A stretch of DNA of 64,000 nt from Hydrogenophaga intermedia (lineage in GTDB: Bacteria; Pseudomonadota; Gammaproteobacteria; Burkholderiales; Burkholderiaceae_C): assembly GCF_023715105.1 (NCBI RefSeq), contig NZ_JAMBNO010000003.1:62001-126000 (forward strand). Direction: 5' to 3'. The position numbers and the translations under genes were made by a program. Shown piece by piece: positions 1 to 8,734 of this stretch; within the stretch, counting starts at the first letter, position 1, and each line of letters starts with the position of its first letter. Below the pieces are notes generated by a model. That model was not told where the DNA came from. It did not search any database and saw only the letters and a list, made by a program, of their open reading frames with translations.

Positions 1-1380
1 CAATGCACGGGCGGCGCGCACGGCCCGGGTGGGCTCGTCGAACAACATCACCCCGGCGGCCTCGTAAAGCTTGCGCACCTCCGGCGTAGCGAGCATGGAG
101 ACGATCACCGTGCGATCGGGGTAGCGGGCCAGCACCTTCTGCAGCTGGACCAGCAGCGCGCTGCTGAGGGTCAGCACCTGCCCCACGCTGGACAGGAAGG
201 CCACGATCAAGTCGTACCCGCCTTCCTCCAGCATGAGCTCGAAGTTCCTCTCGAAAAGGGTGAGGTCGTTGACCAGCTGCGCAGTCATGTCCACGGGGTT
301 GCGCGGGCCGCAGAACGGAAGGATCTCCTTCAGCCGCCGCTGCGCGTCCGCCGGCATGGGGGCCACGTCCAGCCCGCACTCCGCGGCCACGTCGGCCATC
401 AGCGCCCCGACGCCGCCGGAAACGGTGAGCAGGCCCAGCCTGCGGCCCGCGGGTTGCGACGTCGACAGCGAGCACGCGTAGGCCACGTCGAAGAGTTCGT
501 CGATGCTGCGCGCGCGGTAGGCGCCATACTGCCTGAACAGCCCCTCGTAGACCTGGTCCGACCCGGCCAGCGAAGCGGTGTGGGAAGCCGCCGCTTGCGC
601 ACCGGCGTCGGAGCTGCCCACCTTCATGAGCACGATGCGCTTGCCGTTGGAGCGCGCCAGATCCAGCGCGGCGATCAGCCGTTCCTTGTCGGTCGCCGCC
701 TCGATGTACCCGACGATCACATCCGTGCCCGCGTCCTGCGCGAAGTGGGCGACGCAGTCCGCGAAATCGACGTCGCTCTGGTTGCCTGTGGTGATCCAGA
801 GGTTCAGCCCCAGACCGCGCTGGCGGATCAGGGACAGGCAGTAGCCGCCGAAGGCACCGCTCTGGCTGACCAGGCTGATGCGGCCCGGCAGGAGCCCGAA
901 TCCCGCGGCGCTGGGTGTGAAGGTGCCGAGGATGCGCCGCCTGACGTTGATCACGCCCATGCAGTTGGGGCCGACGACCCGCATCCCGGTTCGCCGCGCC
1001 AGTGCGGTGATCTCGCGCTGCCATTCGGCGCCGGCGCCGCCGACTTCCGCGAACCCCGAACTCAGAACCACCGCTGCGCGGACACCGTGGCCGGCGCAGT
1101 CCTGCAACGCCGCCAGCACCGCCGGAGCCGGGACCGCGACGATGGCGAGGTCCACCGCGCCAGGCACTGAAGACGCCGTGGGAAACGCCGGCAGGCCCTG
1201 GATCGCGGCCGCCTTCGGGTTGATGGGATACAGCGGCCCGTCGAAACCGCTGCTCTTGAGAAAGTCGAGTGGCCGACCGCCAATCTTCGCGGGATCCGAA
1301 GACGCCCCATAGATCGCGATCGCACGGGGGTGGAAGAGCGGGTCCAGGGACGCGCGAGGGATCTGGGGAGCGGAGCTCAT
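1..1380 (-). CDS. Acyl-CoA synthetase, NDP-forming (acetate-CoA ligase family), partial
   Basis: The reverse strand from 1380 reads open to the window edge (460 codons), so the C-terminus is missing; the family usually has about 700 residues. The N-terminus shows the CoA-binding Rossmann domain: FHPRAIAIYGASSDPAKIGG, then GPLYPINPK and DLAIVAVPAPAV. Such proteins make acyl-CoA from a free acid with ATP through a phospho-histidine. The ATG at 1380 lies 7 bp past the stop of the upstream SDR gene, so the two are probably co-transcribed. Substrate unknown; in this setting an organic acid is likely. It was identified by translating the edge region directly. Confidence 0.85.
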   Translation of the reverse strand, partial: MSSAPQIPRASLDPLFHPRAIAIYGASSDPAKIGGRPLDFLKSSGFDGPLYPINPKAAAIQGLPAFPTASSVPGAVDLAIVAVPAPAVLAALQDCAGHGVRAAVVLSSGFAEVGGAGAEWQREITALARRTGMRVVGPNCMGVINVRRRILGTFTPSAAGFGLLPGRISLVSQSGAFGGYCLSLIRQRGLGLNLWITTGNQSDVDFADCVAHFAQDAGTDVIVGYIEAATDKERLIAALDLARSNGKRIVLMKVGSSDAGAQAAASHTASLAGSDQVYEGLFRQYGAYRARSIDELFDVAYACSLSTSQPAGRRLGLLTVSGGVGALMADVAAECGLDVAPMPADAQRRLKEILPFCGPRNPVDMTAQLVNDLTLFERNFELMLEEGGYDLIVAFLSSVGQVLTLSSALLVQLQKVLARYPDRTVIVSMLATPEVRKLYEAAGVMLFDEPTRAVRAARAL

Positions 1381-1387
1381 CGCGCGG

Positions 1388-2146
1388 TCAGTGAATCGAC
1401 ATGCCGCCGTCTGCGCCGATCAGCTGCCCGGTGACGTAGCTTGCGCCTTCGGAGGCCAGGAAAACCCATACCGGCGCGATCTCCTCGGGTTCGGCCCACC
1501 GGCCCAGGGGCACGCGCGCCAGATAGGTGTCCTTGAAGCGCGGGTCGGTACGGATGGTCTCGGTCATCGGGGTCGCAGCCCCTGGGGCGACACAATTGAC
1601 CAGGATGTTGTAGCGCGCCAGCTCGCGCGCTGCCGACTTGGTGAAGCCGATCAGCCCGGCCTTGGCCGAGCCGTAGTTGATCTGGCCGATGGTCCCCAGG
1701 ATACCGGCGGTGGAGATGGTGTTGATGATCCAGCCGCGCCGGCGCTCCATCATGCCGCCGACCACTGCCTGCAGGCAGTTGAAGCTGCCGGTCAGGTGCA
1801 CGGCCAGCACCTGGTCCCACTCCTGCAACGTCATCTTGTGGAGCATCGCGGTCCGGGTGATGCCGGCATTGTTGGCCAGCACATCCACCGGGCCGAGCCG
1901 GTCCACCGTGGCGGCGACCATCGCGTCGACGGCGGTGCGGTCGGAAACGTCGCAGCGCAGCGCCGTGGCCTGACCTCCGTCGCCGCGGATCGACTGCGCC
2001 ACCTGTTCGGCCGTTTCCAGGTTCCAGTCGACGACCGCCACCTTGGCGCCTTGTGCCCCATAGGCACGCGCCACCGCCGCTCCGATGCCCTGGCCGCCCC
2101 CGGTGACGATCGCCACCTTGCTCTCGAGTGCCCTGCCGTTGAACAT
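1388..2146 (-). CDS. SDR family oxidoreductase
   Basis: A 252-residue short-chain dehydrogenase/reductase, NAD(P)-dependent, probably acting on a hydroxyacyl-CoA or alcohol. It has the cofactor loop TGGGQGIG near residue 16, NNAG, and the active-site YGSAKAG (Tyr-x3-Lys). The start MFNGRALESK at 2146 is chosen because AAGGAG lies 8 bases upstream; an in-frame ATG at 2221 would lie in the promoter region and has no such site. It is first gene of a minus-strand pair with the NDP-forming ligase and diverges from the fused acyl-CoA dehydrogenase at 2291, with a palindromic operator between them. The exact substrate is not evident. Confidence 0.9.
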   Translation of the reverse strand: MFNGRALESKVAIVTGGGQGIGAAVARAYGAQGAKVAVVDWNLETAEQVAQSIRGDGGQATALRCDVSDRTAVDAMVAATVDRLGPVDVLANNAGITRTAMLHKMTLQEWDQVLAVHLTGSFNCLQAVVGGMMERRRGWIINTISTAGILGTIGQINYGSAKAGLIGFTKSAARELARYNILVNCVAPGAATPMTETIRTDPRFKDTYLARVPLGRWAEPEEIAPVWVFLASEGASYVTGQLIGADGGMSIH

Positions 2147-2218
2147 GCTGTGATCTCCTTGTCGCGTCTCGGCCACCGGCCGTCGCCGCACGGCCCGCAT
2201 CAGGCCGCGTTTGGCGAC

Positions 2219-2232
2219 CAAACTGTTGTTTG
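2219..2232. promoter_or_regulatory. Operator-like palindrome 1 (CAAAC-N4-GTTTG)
   Basis: CAAACTGTTGTTTG is a perfect 5-4-5 inverted repeat between the divergent genes at 2146 and 2291. A plausible sigma-70 promoter for the plus strand, TTGGCG (2211-2216), 17 bases, TAGACT (2234-2239), spans it, so a bound repressor would block transcription. Similar sites lie at 8680, 18098, 41410 and 62140. Confidence 0.6.
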
Positions 2233-2290
2233 TTAGACTTGAACAATGCCACAGACATGGCGCGCGCGCCAGTTCTAACCTCGAGGTCCC

Positions 2291-4603
2291 ATGATCGACC
2301 TGGTCCGCAAGCTCGACGACCTGAGCGACGAGCAGCGCATGCTGCGCGACGCCGGCGCAGACTTCTTCGCTGGCGAGGCAGAAGGCCGTCGGCTGCGGGA
2401 GTGGCGCGGGCGATCGCCGGGCTACGATCTTGCGCGCTGGCGCGAGATGGCCGGACTGGGCTGGCTCGGACTGTGCACCCCGGAGCGCTATGGCGGCAGC
2501 GGCTGCGGTCTGGCGCAGGCCGTGCAGCTGCTCGAGCAGTGCGGCCGTGCCTTGGCGCCCGAGCCCCTGGTCGGCGGCGCGCTGCTGCCCGCCTGGCTAC
2601 TCCTGGGCGGCGGCAATGAGGCGTTGCGCGCGTGCTGGCTGCCGGCGATGGCGCGCGGTGAGAAAACGCTGGGGGTGGCTTGGCAGGAAGGTGAGCACGA
2701 CCAGACCGCCCGGGCCGAGCACGTGCGCGCCACGCCGCACGGGGGCGGCTTCATCCTGGACGGTACCAAGCGTTTCGTGGCGGCGGCCGGCGCCGCCGCT
2801 GGCTACATCGTGTCAGCACAGGCGCCGCAAGGGCCCGTGCTGGTGCTGGTCGAATCCGGGCGGCCCGGCTTGGCGCTGGGTGAACGGCCGCGGGTCGACG
2901 GCGGCTTCTGGGGGGAACTGCAGTTCGAAGAGGTCGCAGTGGCCGCGGAGCAGATCCTGGCCGGCCCGGTGGAGGCCGACGCCGTGCTGCAGCGGGCGCT
3001 GGACCTGGCGCGCATCGCCACTGCCGCCGAATTGCTGGGCGTCATGGGCCGCGCGCTCGACAGCAGCGTGCAATACATCGCCGTGCGCGAGCAGTTCGGA
3101 CGCCCGGTGGGCAGCTTCCAGGCCTTGCAGCACCGGGCGGTCGACCTGCTGATCCAGGTCGAGCTCACACGCGCCGTCGTTGCGCGATCCGCGGAGGCGG
3201 CGGATGGCGCAGCGGGTGATCTGCGACGACTGGCCCTCGCCGCCAGCCAGGCCAAGGCGCGCGCCTCGGCCGCGGCGCTGGCGGTCACCAAGGGATGCAT
3301 CCAGCTGCATGGCGGCATCGGCTACACCGATGAATGCGCGATCGGCCTCTACCTCAAGAAGGCCATGGTGGGCGCCGCCTGGCTGGGCGGCGCAGGGTGG
3401 CACCGGCGCCGCTACAACGACATGGGACCGATCTCCGGCGGTGGCGAGACCGCGCCTGGAGCGATCGGGGGCGGCAGGCCATCGATCTCACACGAGGAGT
3501 TGCGGCGCTGGATCGTCGACAACTTCCCGCCGCAATGGCGCTTTCCGCCCAACCGGCTGAGCCTGCGCGAGACGCGGGAGTGGCACGCCCGGCTCCATGG
3601 CCGCGGCTGGGCCGCGCCGAACTGGCCCACCGAACATGGAGGCATGGGGCTGAGTGCGTTTGAGCAGGTCGCGCTCCAATCCGAGTTCGACCGGCATGGC
3701 ATCCATATCGCACCCAATATGGGGATCGTGATGCTTGGCCCGCTGATCATCCGTTACGGCACCGAAGCACAAAAGCGCGAGATCCTGCCACGCATTCTGT
3801 CCGGCCAGGTGCTCTGGTGCCAGGGCTATTCGGAGCCGTCCGCCGGTTCCGATCTCGCCAGCCTGCGCACCAGTGCCGTAGCCGACGGCGACGATTTCAT
3901 CGTCAGCGGCCAGAAGATCTGGACTTCCTTCGCGCACGAGGCCGACATGATCTTCCTGCTGGTGAGGACGGACCCGCGGGCCAGGAAGCAGGACGGCATC
4001 AGCTTCCTGCTGGCGGACATGCGCAGCCCGGGCATCACGGTCAAGCGCATCCGCAACCTGGGCGGGGGCGCCGAGTTCTGCGAAGTGTTTTTCGACAACG
4101 TGCGCGTGCCGCGCTCCAACCTGGTGGGCGCATTGAACCAGGGCTGGACGATGGCCAAGTCCTTGCTCGGTTCGGAACGCATCATGATCGGCAACCCTCG
4201 CGGCGTGCGCGCACCTCTTCTGCAATTGCGCGAACTGGCGCGGGCCAGCGGGCTGGAGCAGGACGCGGCTTGGCGCGCGCGCCACGACGAGCTGCAGCTT
4301 GACGTCGACGACCTCGATGCACTCTTCGTCCGCTGCGCCGACGTGCTGCGTCGAGGCCTCGAACTGGGCCCGGAGGTGTCGATGCTGAAGATCTGGGCGA
4401 CGGAGGCGCAGCAACGTGTGGCCGACCTGATGCTCGAGACCGCCGGCGAAAGCGGCGTCGCCGACGCTTCGCTCGCCCTGCCCGGCGGGGCGCTGCACCC
4501 CGCGAACGTCTTCTTCTCGGCGCGTCCGGCCACCATCTATGGCGGCAGCAACGAGATCCAGCGCAACATCCTGGCCAAGGGCGTGCTTGAGCTGCCGGGC
4601 TGA
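2291..4603 (+). CDS. Tandem acyl-CoA dehydrogenase fusion (two ACAD domains)
   Basis: 770 residues, twice the usual 380, holding two acyl-CoA dehydrogenase domains: about residues 1-376 and 398-770, joined by a Gly/Pro-rich linker (about 377-397). Each half keeps ACAD landmarks: QLHGGIGYTDE in the first; SEPSAGSDLASL, GQKIWTS and IYGGSNEIQRNI in the second. The usual catalytic Glu of the YEGT motif is Gly in the second half (YGGS) and no counterpart is visible in the first, so the base, if any, sits elsewhere. This resembles the heteromeric alpha/beta ACADs of steroid side-chain degradation, here as one chain. FAD-dependent, cytosolic. ATG at 2291 follows GAGG. First gene of a four-gene operon. 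Confidence 0.93.
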   Translation: MIDLVRKLDDLSDEQRMLRDAGADFFAGEAEGRRLREWRGRSPGYDLARWREMAGLGWLGLCTPERYGGSGCGLAQAVQLLEQCGRALAPEPLVGGALLPAWLLLGGGNEALRACWLPAMARGEKTLGVAWQEGEHDQTARAEHVRATPHGGGFILDGTKRFVAAAGAAAGYIVSAQAPQGPVLVLVESGRPGLALGERPRVDGGFWGELQFEEVAVAAEQILAGPVEADAVLQRALDLARIATAAELLGVMGRALDSSVQYIAVREQFGRPVGSFQALQHRAVDLLIQVELTRAVVARSAEAADGAAGDLRRLALAASQAKARASAAALAVTKGCIQLHGGIGYTDECAIGLYLKKAMVGAAWLGGAGWHRRRYNDMGPISGGGETAPGAIGGGRPSISHEELRRWIVDNFPPQWRFPPNRLSLRETREWHARLHGRGWAAPNWPTEHGGMGLSAFEQVALQSEFDRHGIHIAPNMGIVMLGPLIIRYGTEAQKREILPRILSGQVLWCQGYSEPSAGSDLASLRTSAVADGDDFIVSGQKIWTSFAHEADMIFLLVRTDPRARKQDGISFLLADMRSPGITVKRIRNLGGGAEFCEVFFDNVRVPRSNLVGALNQGWTMAKSLLGSERIMIGNPRGVRAPLLQLRELARASGLEQDAAWRARHDELQLDVDDLDALFVRCADVLRRGLELGPEVSMLKIWATEAQQRVADLMLETAGESGVADASLALPGGALHPANVFFSARPATIYGGSNEIQRNILAKGVLELPG

Positions 4604-4670
4604 CCCTGTCCGGAGAACGCCTGCCCTGGACAGCCACCCGAATGAGCGACTCCCCGTGGAGAACGATCCA

Positions 4671-5099
4671 ATGAACGAAGACACGCCCACCGGAGACTGG
4701 ACGCGCGGGCCGGGCCCCGACGCGGTGTTCGCGCAGTTCATCGCGGCAGGCGAGTTCCGCATCCAGCGCTGCGAGTCGTGCCACGGCCATGTTTTCTACC
4801 CGCGCTTGGCGTGCAGTCACTGCGGCAGCGTCGAGCTGCGCTGGGTCCGCCCGAGCGGGCGCGGCGTGGTGCACGCCGTCAGCATTGTGCACCGCCGCAG
4901 CGAGCAGGGCGGGCCGTACAACGTGGTTCTGGTCGACCTGCAGGAGGGGCCGCGCATGATGGGCCGCGTCGACGGCCAGCCGCACGACTCCATTCGCATC
5001 GGCCTGCGCGTCAAGGCGCGCGTGGGTTCGGCGGCGACCGGCGAGCCCTGCGTCGTGTTCGATGCAGCCGGAGATGCCGATGCGGGGGCCGGACCATGA
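4671..5099 (+). CDS. DUF35 / OB-fold zinc-ribbon protein (thiolase partner)
   Basis: 142 residues. An N-terminal rubredoxin-like zinc ribbon with two CxxC pairs (CESC and CSHC, about residues 26-43) is followed by an OB-fold (GRGVVHAVSIVHR, GPYNVVLVDL). DUF35 proteins bind thiolase-fold enzymes and are needed for their activity or acyl-CoA binding, as with Ltp2 aldolases of steroid catabolism. The start at 4671 has GGAG 9 bases upstream; longer in-frame starts lie inside the preceding gene. Its TGA overlaps the ATG of the next gene (ATGA), so the two are translationally coupled, which supports a complex. Confidence 0.88.
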   Translation: MNEDTPTGDWTRGPGPDAVFAQFIAAGEFRIQRCESCHGHVFYPRLACSHCGSVELRWVRPSGRGVVHAVSIVHRRSEQGGPYNVVLVDLQEGPRMMGRVDGQPHDSIRIGLRVKARVGSAATGEPCVVFDAAGDADAGAGP

Positions 5100-6253
5100 G
5101 CGGCGGCATTCGCGGGAGCGCGGCGATCGTCGGCGTCGCCCTGGCGGGGCTCGGCGAAGCGCACGCGCGCAGCTCGGAAGAGATCGCCATCGAGGCGAGC
5201 GTGAAGGCGCTGGCCGAAGCAGGGCTCACGACGCGGGACGTCGATGCGGTGTTCGGTGCGCTTCCTGGCAACTCGAATCCGCTGTCGGCGTTGCTGATCG
5301 CCGAGGCGCTCGGCATCCAGCCGGCCTTCACCGACAACAGTCGCACGGGCGGCTCGGCCTTCCTGTCGCACACGTTGACCGCGGCGCTGGCGCTGCGGGA
5401 GGGGCTGTGCGAAACCGCGCTGATCTTCTACGGCAGCAACCAGCGCACGGCGTCGGGCAAGCTCGTCTCCTCCGTGCAGCCATTCACGTACGAGGCGCCG
5501 TACGCGCCCCTCTTCCCGGCCACGTCGTATGCGCTGGCGGCGTCGCGCCACATGTACGAGTACGGCACCACCCGTGAGCAACTTGCGGCCGTCGCCGTGG
5601 CGGCGCGCGCCTGGGCGAACCTCAATCCCGAGGCGTTCGCGCGGGGCCCGCTGACCGTGACCGACGTGCTCGCCTCGCGCATGGTCTCCAGTCCGCTGAC
5701 GGTGCGCGACTGCTGCCTTGTCACGGACGGCGGCGCCGCCCTGGTGATGACACGGGCCGAGCGCGCGCGCCATCTGCCCAGAAGGCCGGTGTACCTGCTC
5801 GGCGCGGCGGCGGCGACGACGCACATGAACATCGTCGCCATGCCCGACCTCACGCGCACCGCAGCGACTGACTCGGGGCGCCGCGCACTGGACATGGCGG
5901 GTTTCGCGGTCGCGGATATCGACGTCGTTGAACTCTACGACGCCTTCACCATCAACACCATCCTCTTCCTCGAGGACCTCGGCTTCTGCGCCAAGGGCGA
6001 GGGCGGGCCGTTCGTGGAGAGCGGCGCCATCGCTCCGGGCGGCAGCCTGCCGGTGAACACGAACGGCGGCGGGTTGTCGTGCGTGCATCCAGGCATGTAC
6101 GGCATGTTCACGCTGGTGGAGGCCGTGCGTCAGCTGCGCGGCGAGGCGGGCGAGCGGCAAGTCCCCGGCGCGCAGCTCGCGCTGTGCCATGGGAACGGCG
6201 GAGTTCTTTCGAGCCAGATCACCAACGTGCTGGGCACCGAGGCGACGCTATGA
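5096..6253 (+). CDS. Thiolase-fold protein without catalytic Cys (lipid-transfer/aldolase type)
   Basis: 385 residues of SCP-x/thiolase type. The C-terminal half has VVELYDAF, NTNGGGLSCVHPG and a late CHGNGG. In the N-terminal half the nucleophile motif reads DNSRTGGSA (residues 80-88), with Ser82 where functional relatives have Cys (compare Cys82 in the thiolase at 43027 and Cys90 at 37971). Normal thiolysis through a Cys thioester is therefore unlikely. With a DUF35 partner this fits Ltp2-type retro-aldol lyases that split beta-hydroxy, alpha-branched acyl-CoAs. The start ATG overlaps the DUF35 stop and its own stop overlaps the hydrolase start (both ATGA). Confidence 0.85.
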   Translation: MSGGIRGSAAIVGVALAGLGEAHARSSEEIAIEASVKALAEAGLTTRDVDAVFGALPGNSNPLSALLIAEALGIQPAFTDNSRTGGSAFLSHTLTAALALREGLCETALIFYGSNQRTASGKLVSSVQPFTYEAPYAPLFPATSYALAASRHMYEYGTTREQLAAVAVAARAWANLNPEAFARGPLTVTDVLASRMVSSPLTVRDCCLVTDGGAALVMTRAERARHLPRRPVYLLGAAAATTHMNIVAMPDLTRTAATDSGRRALDMAGFAVADIDVVELYDAFTINTILFLEDLGFCAKGEGGPFVESGAIAPGGSLPVNTNGGGLSCVHPGMYGMFTLVEAVRQLRGEAGERQVPGAQLALCHGNGGVLSSQITNVLGTEATL

Positions 6254-7128
6254 GGCACCCGCAGTTCGAGCCATCGAAGATGTCCGCCATCATCCCTGAA
6301 GCCTTCTTTCCGTCACTGGGTATCGAGACGACCGCCGTCGCCGGCGTGAAGGCACTGCGCGTCGGCACCGGGCCGACGCTGCTGCTGCTGCATGGCGGCA
6401 CCGGCTCCTGGACGCACTGGGTGCGCAACATCGAGCCGCTGGCGCGTCACTTCAGCGTGGTCGTACCTGATCTGCCGGGCATGGGCGAGTCGCTCGACGT
6501 GCCGGCCGACGCGGACCTGGACGGCTACGGCAGCTACCTCGAAGCCGCAGTGCATGGCGGGCTGGTGCGAGCGGGCGCGCCTTTTGCCGTGGCCGGCTTC
6601 TCCTGGGGCGGCGTCATGGCCGCGTGGCTCGCGGCGCGGCTGCCCCGGCAGGTGTTCGCCGCCAGCCTGCTGGCCCCGGGCGGCTTTCCCCCGGGGGCGT
6701 GGCACCGGCCGCCGCTGCGACCGGTGCCGACCGGCTCGAGCGATGACGACGCCGACGCGATCCATCGCGCCAATCTCGGGATGATGATGATCTCGGACCC
6801 CGCGCGCATCGACCCGCTGGCGGTGGCGATGCAACGCCGCAACCATTCGATGACCCGCTTCAAGTCGCGCTTCCTCGGCTACCGCGATACGCTCGGGCCG
6901 AGTCTGGCGCGGGTGCGCTGCCCGGTGCTCGCCATCCTGCCCGAGCGCGACCCGCTGCCGCAGCCCGACACGGCCGCGCGTGCGGAGTACCTGCGCCGCA
7001 TGGCGCCGCAGATCGAGTGCCGCATCGTTCCCGATGCCGGCCACTGGGTGGCCTACGAGGCGCCCGGGCCGGTGAACCGGCTGCTCGTCGAATTCACGGG
7101 GCGTCATGCCCCCGTGCGGACGCGCTGA
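6250..7128 (+). CDS. Alpha/beta hydrolase
   Basis: 292 residues with the alpha/beta-hydrolase fold: oxyanion-loop LLLLHGGTGS (about 44-53), nucleophile elbow GFSWGG (Ser118), an acid candidate in LPERDPLPQ and the catalytic His in DAGHWVAYE near the C-terminus. No signal peptide, so cytosolic. Could be a thioesterase, lactonase or C-C bond hydrolase; sequence alone does not decide. The ATG at 6250 overlaps the thiolase stop and this is the last gene of the plus-strand operon, ending 5 bp from a convergent carboxyltransferase gene. Confidence 0.88.
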   Translation: MRHPQFEPSKMSAIIPEAFFPSLGIETTAVAGVKALRVGTGPTLLLLHGGTGSWTHWVRNIEPLARHFSVVVPDLPGMGESLDVPADADLDGYGSYLEAAVHGGLVRAGAPFAVAGFSWGGVMAAWLAARLPRQVFAASLLAPGGFPPGAWHRPPLRPVPTGSSDDDADAIHRANLGMMMISDPARIDPLAVAMQRRNHSMTRFKSRFLGYRDTLGPSLARVRCPVLAILPERDPLPQPDTAARAEYLRRMAPQIECRIVPDAGHWVAYEAPGPVNRLLVEFTGRHAPVRTR

Positions 7129-7133
7129 CAGGG

Positions 7134-8633
7134 CTACATCCGGAAGGTGGCGAATTCGGTGGGCCGGGCGGGAACGCGGCCGGCCATGTCAAGGAGCTGC
7201 GCAAGTATCGTGCGCGTGTCCTCGGGCTCGACCACCATGTCGCACCAGAGTTGCCGCGCCCAGTTGAGCGCGCCAGCCTCCTCGTCAGGCGCATCGGCCG
7301 ATGCCGATGCCCTTGCACCCGGCCACATCAGCAGCGCGTTCGGCTTGAACGAACGGCCGCCCAGCGCGTAATAGGCGGCGCCGTGGACGCTCCCGGTGAT
7401 GACGGTGAACTTCGGCACGTCGGCATTGGCCGTGGCGTTGAGCAGCTTGGCGCCGTGCTTGCCAACGGTTTCCTGCCCATGCCGGTCGCTCGCGGCGAAT
7501 CCGGGGGAGTCGGCGAGGAATACCAGCGGGATGTCGCGCTGCGCACAAAGTTCGATGAAGTGCGCTCCCTTGGCACCGGCCTGCGCCGAGAGTTCGCCGT
7601 TGCCCGCGATGATCCCCACCTCGAAGCCCTCGATGCGCGCGAAACCGCATACCAGCGTGGGACCGTGCAGTTGCTTGAACTCCTGGAACCGGCCCGCGTC
7701 GACGAGCCGCGCGAGCATCTCGCGGCAATCGGCGCGCCCGGCGTCGCCGCCACCCCTGTCCCCAGCCAGCTGCGTCTGATCCACGCACGGCCTCTCGGCC
7801 TCGGCGCGCGTCCACCGCAGCCGCGGCGGCTCGCCCAGGTGCTCGACGATCTGGCGCGTGATCGACAGCGCGTGCGCATCGTCGTCGGCGATGTGGTCGG
7901 TGACGCCGCTCACCTTGCTGTGCATCTCGGCGCCGCCGAGCGGCTCGATGTCGACCACCTCGCCGGTGGCCGCGAACACAAGCTGCGGACTGCCCAGGAA
8001 CATGGCCCCCTGGTTGCGGATGATCACCACCTCGTCGCACAGCGCCGGGATGTACGCGCCGCCGGCGGTCGAAGGTCCGTGCACCAAGGCGATCTGCGCG
8101 ATCCCCTCGGCCGACATCTTGACCTGGTTGTACATGATGGATCCAGCCTGGCCCTCGTCGGGAAAGATGTTCGCCAGGTCGGGCAGGAACCCTCCCCCGG
8201 ACTGGACCATCGTGATGCAGGGCAGCCGGTGCTGCCAGGCGAAGAGCTGCGCGCGGGTGTGACGCTTCGTCGTCATGCCGAACATCGTGCCGCCCTTCAC
8301 GGTGGCATCGTTGACGATCAGCATGCACCAGCGCCCGCAGACTTTGCCGACCCCCGTGATGATGGTGGCGCCAGGCGGCACGCCTTCGTACATGTCGGCA
8401 CCGGCGAGCTGCCCGATTTCGAGGAAGGGCGATCCCGGGTCCAGCAGTGCCTCGATGCGCTCGCGCGGCAGCATCTGCCCGCGGCTGCGGTGCAGCTTCC
8501 GGGCCTTTTCGGTGCCTCCTAGCAAGGCTTCGGCGCGGCGCGTGCGCAGCAAATCGCGGGCACGCAGGTACGCATCGCCGCAGGGCTGGAGCTCCGGCGC
8601 GGCGGCAGATTTCTCGGATCCGGGCTGTTTCAT
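7134..8633 (-). CDS. Acyl-CoA carboxylase carboxyltransferase (beta) subunit, C-half degenerate
   Basis: 499 residues, MCC/GCC-type beta subunit. The N-terminal (acyl-CoA) half is intact: LPCITMVQSGGGFLPD, VHGPSTAGGAYIPALCDE, GAMFLGSPQLVFAATGE. The C-terminal (biotin) half is altered: GSVHGAAYYALGG replaces the GGSYGAGYLAMCG seen in the neighbour, and about 35 residues after LLMWP are lost (near 7263-7316), including the MGPxQAA motif; the linker is also divergent. The start at 8633 lacks a clear ribosome site. It diverges from the paralogue at 8735, which is degenerate in the other half. It could be half of a mixed carboxyltransferase or be decaying; the frame is open throughout. Confidence 0.85.
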   Translation of the reverse strand: MKQPGSEKSAAAPELQPCGDAYLRARDLLRTRRAEALLGGTEKARKLHRSRGQMLPRERIEALLDPGSPFLEIGQLAGADMYEGVPPGATIITGVGKVCGRWCMLIVNDATVKGGTMFGMTTKRHTRAQLFAWQHRLPCITMVQSGGGFLPDLANIFPDEGQAGSIMYNQVKMSAEGIAQIALVHGPSTAGGAYIPALCDEVVIIRNQGAMFLGSPQLVFAATGEVVDIEPLGGAEMHSKVSGVTDHIADDDAHALSITRQIVEHLGEPPRLRWTRAEAERPCVDQTQLAGDRGGGDAGRADCREMLARLVDAGRFQEFKQLHGPTLVCGFARIEGFEVGIIAGNGELSAQAGAKGAHFIELCAQRDIPLVFLADSPGFAASDRHGQETVGKHGAKLLNATANADVPKFTVITGSVHGAAYYALGGRSFKPNALLMWPGARASASADAPDEEAGALNWARQLWCDMVVEPEDTRTILAQLLDMAGRVPARPTEFATFRM

Positions 8634-8679
8634 GACTGACTGGGCTGGTAACACGCGCGTTGGCTGCACTATACTCAGT

Positions 8680-8693
8680 CTAACAAATGTTTG
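8680..8693. promoter_or_regulatory. Operator-like palindrome 2 (CTAAC-N4-GTTTG)
   Basis: CTAACAAATGTTTG lies in the 101-bp gap between the divergent carboxyltransferase genes at 8633 and 8735. Its arms fit the C(T/A)AAC-N4-GTT(A/T)G pattern. On the minus strand it continues into TAGACT, and a TATACT/TATAGT box sits at 8670-8675, so promoter elements for both directions overlap or abut it. Confidence 0.55.
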
Positions 8694-8734
8694 GTCAGTA
8701 AAATGAGACGACCCTCCTTGCACCGGGATTCGCC

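Noticed and set aside
7134-8633. Calling the C-degenerate carboxyltransferase a pseudogene
   Set aside because: No frameshift or stop; the N-half is highly conserved and the losses are clean and complementary to those of the divergent neighbour. Kept as a coding gene with a note.
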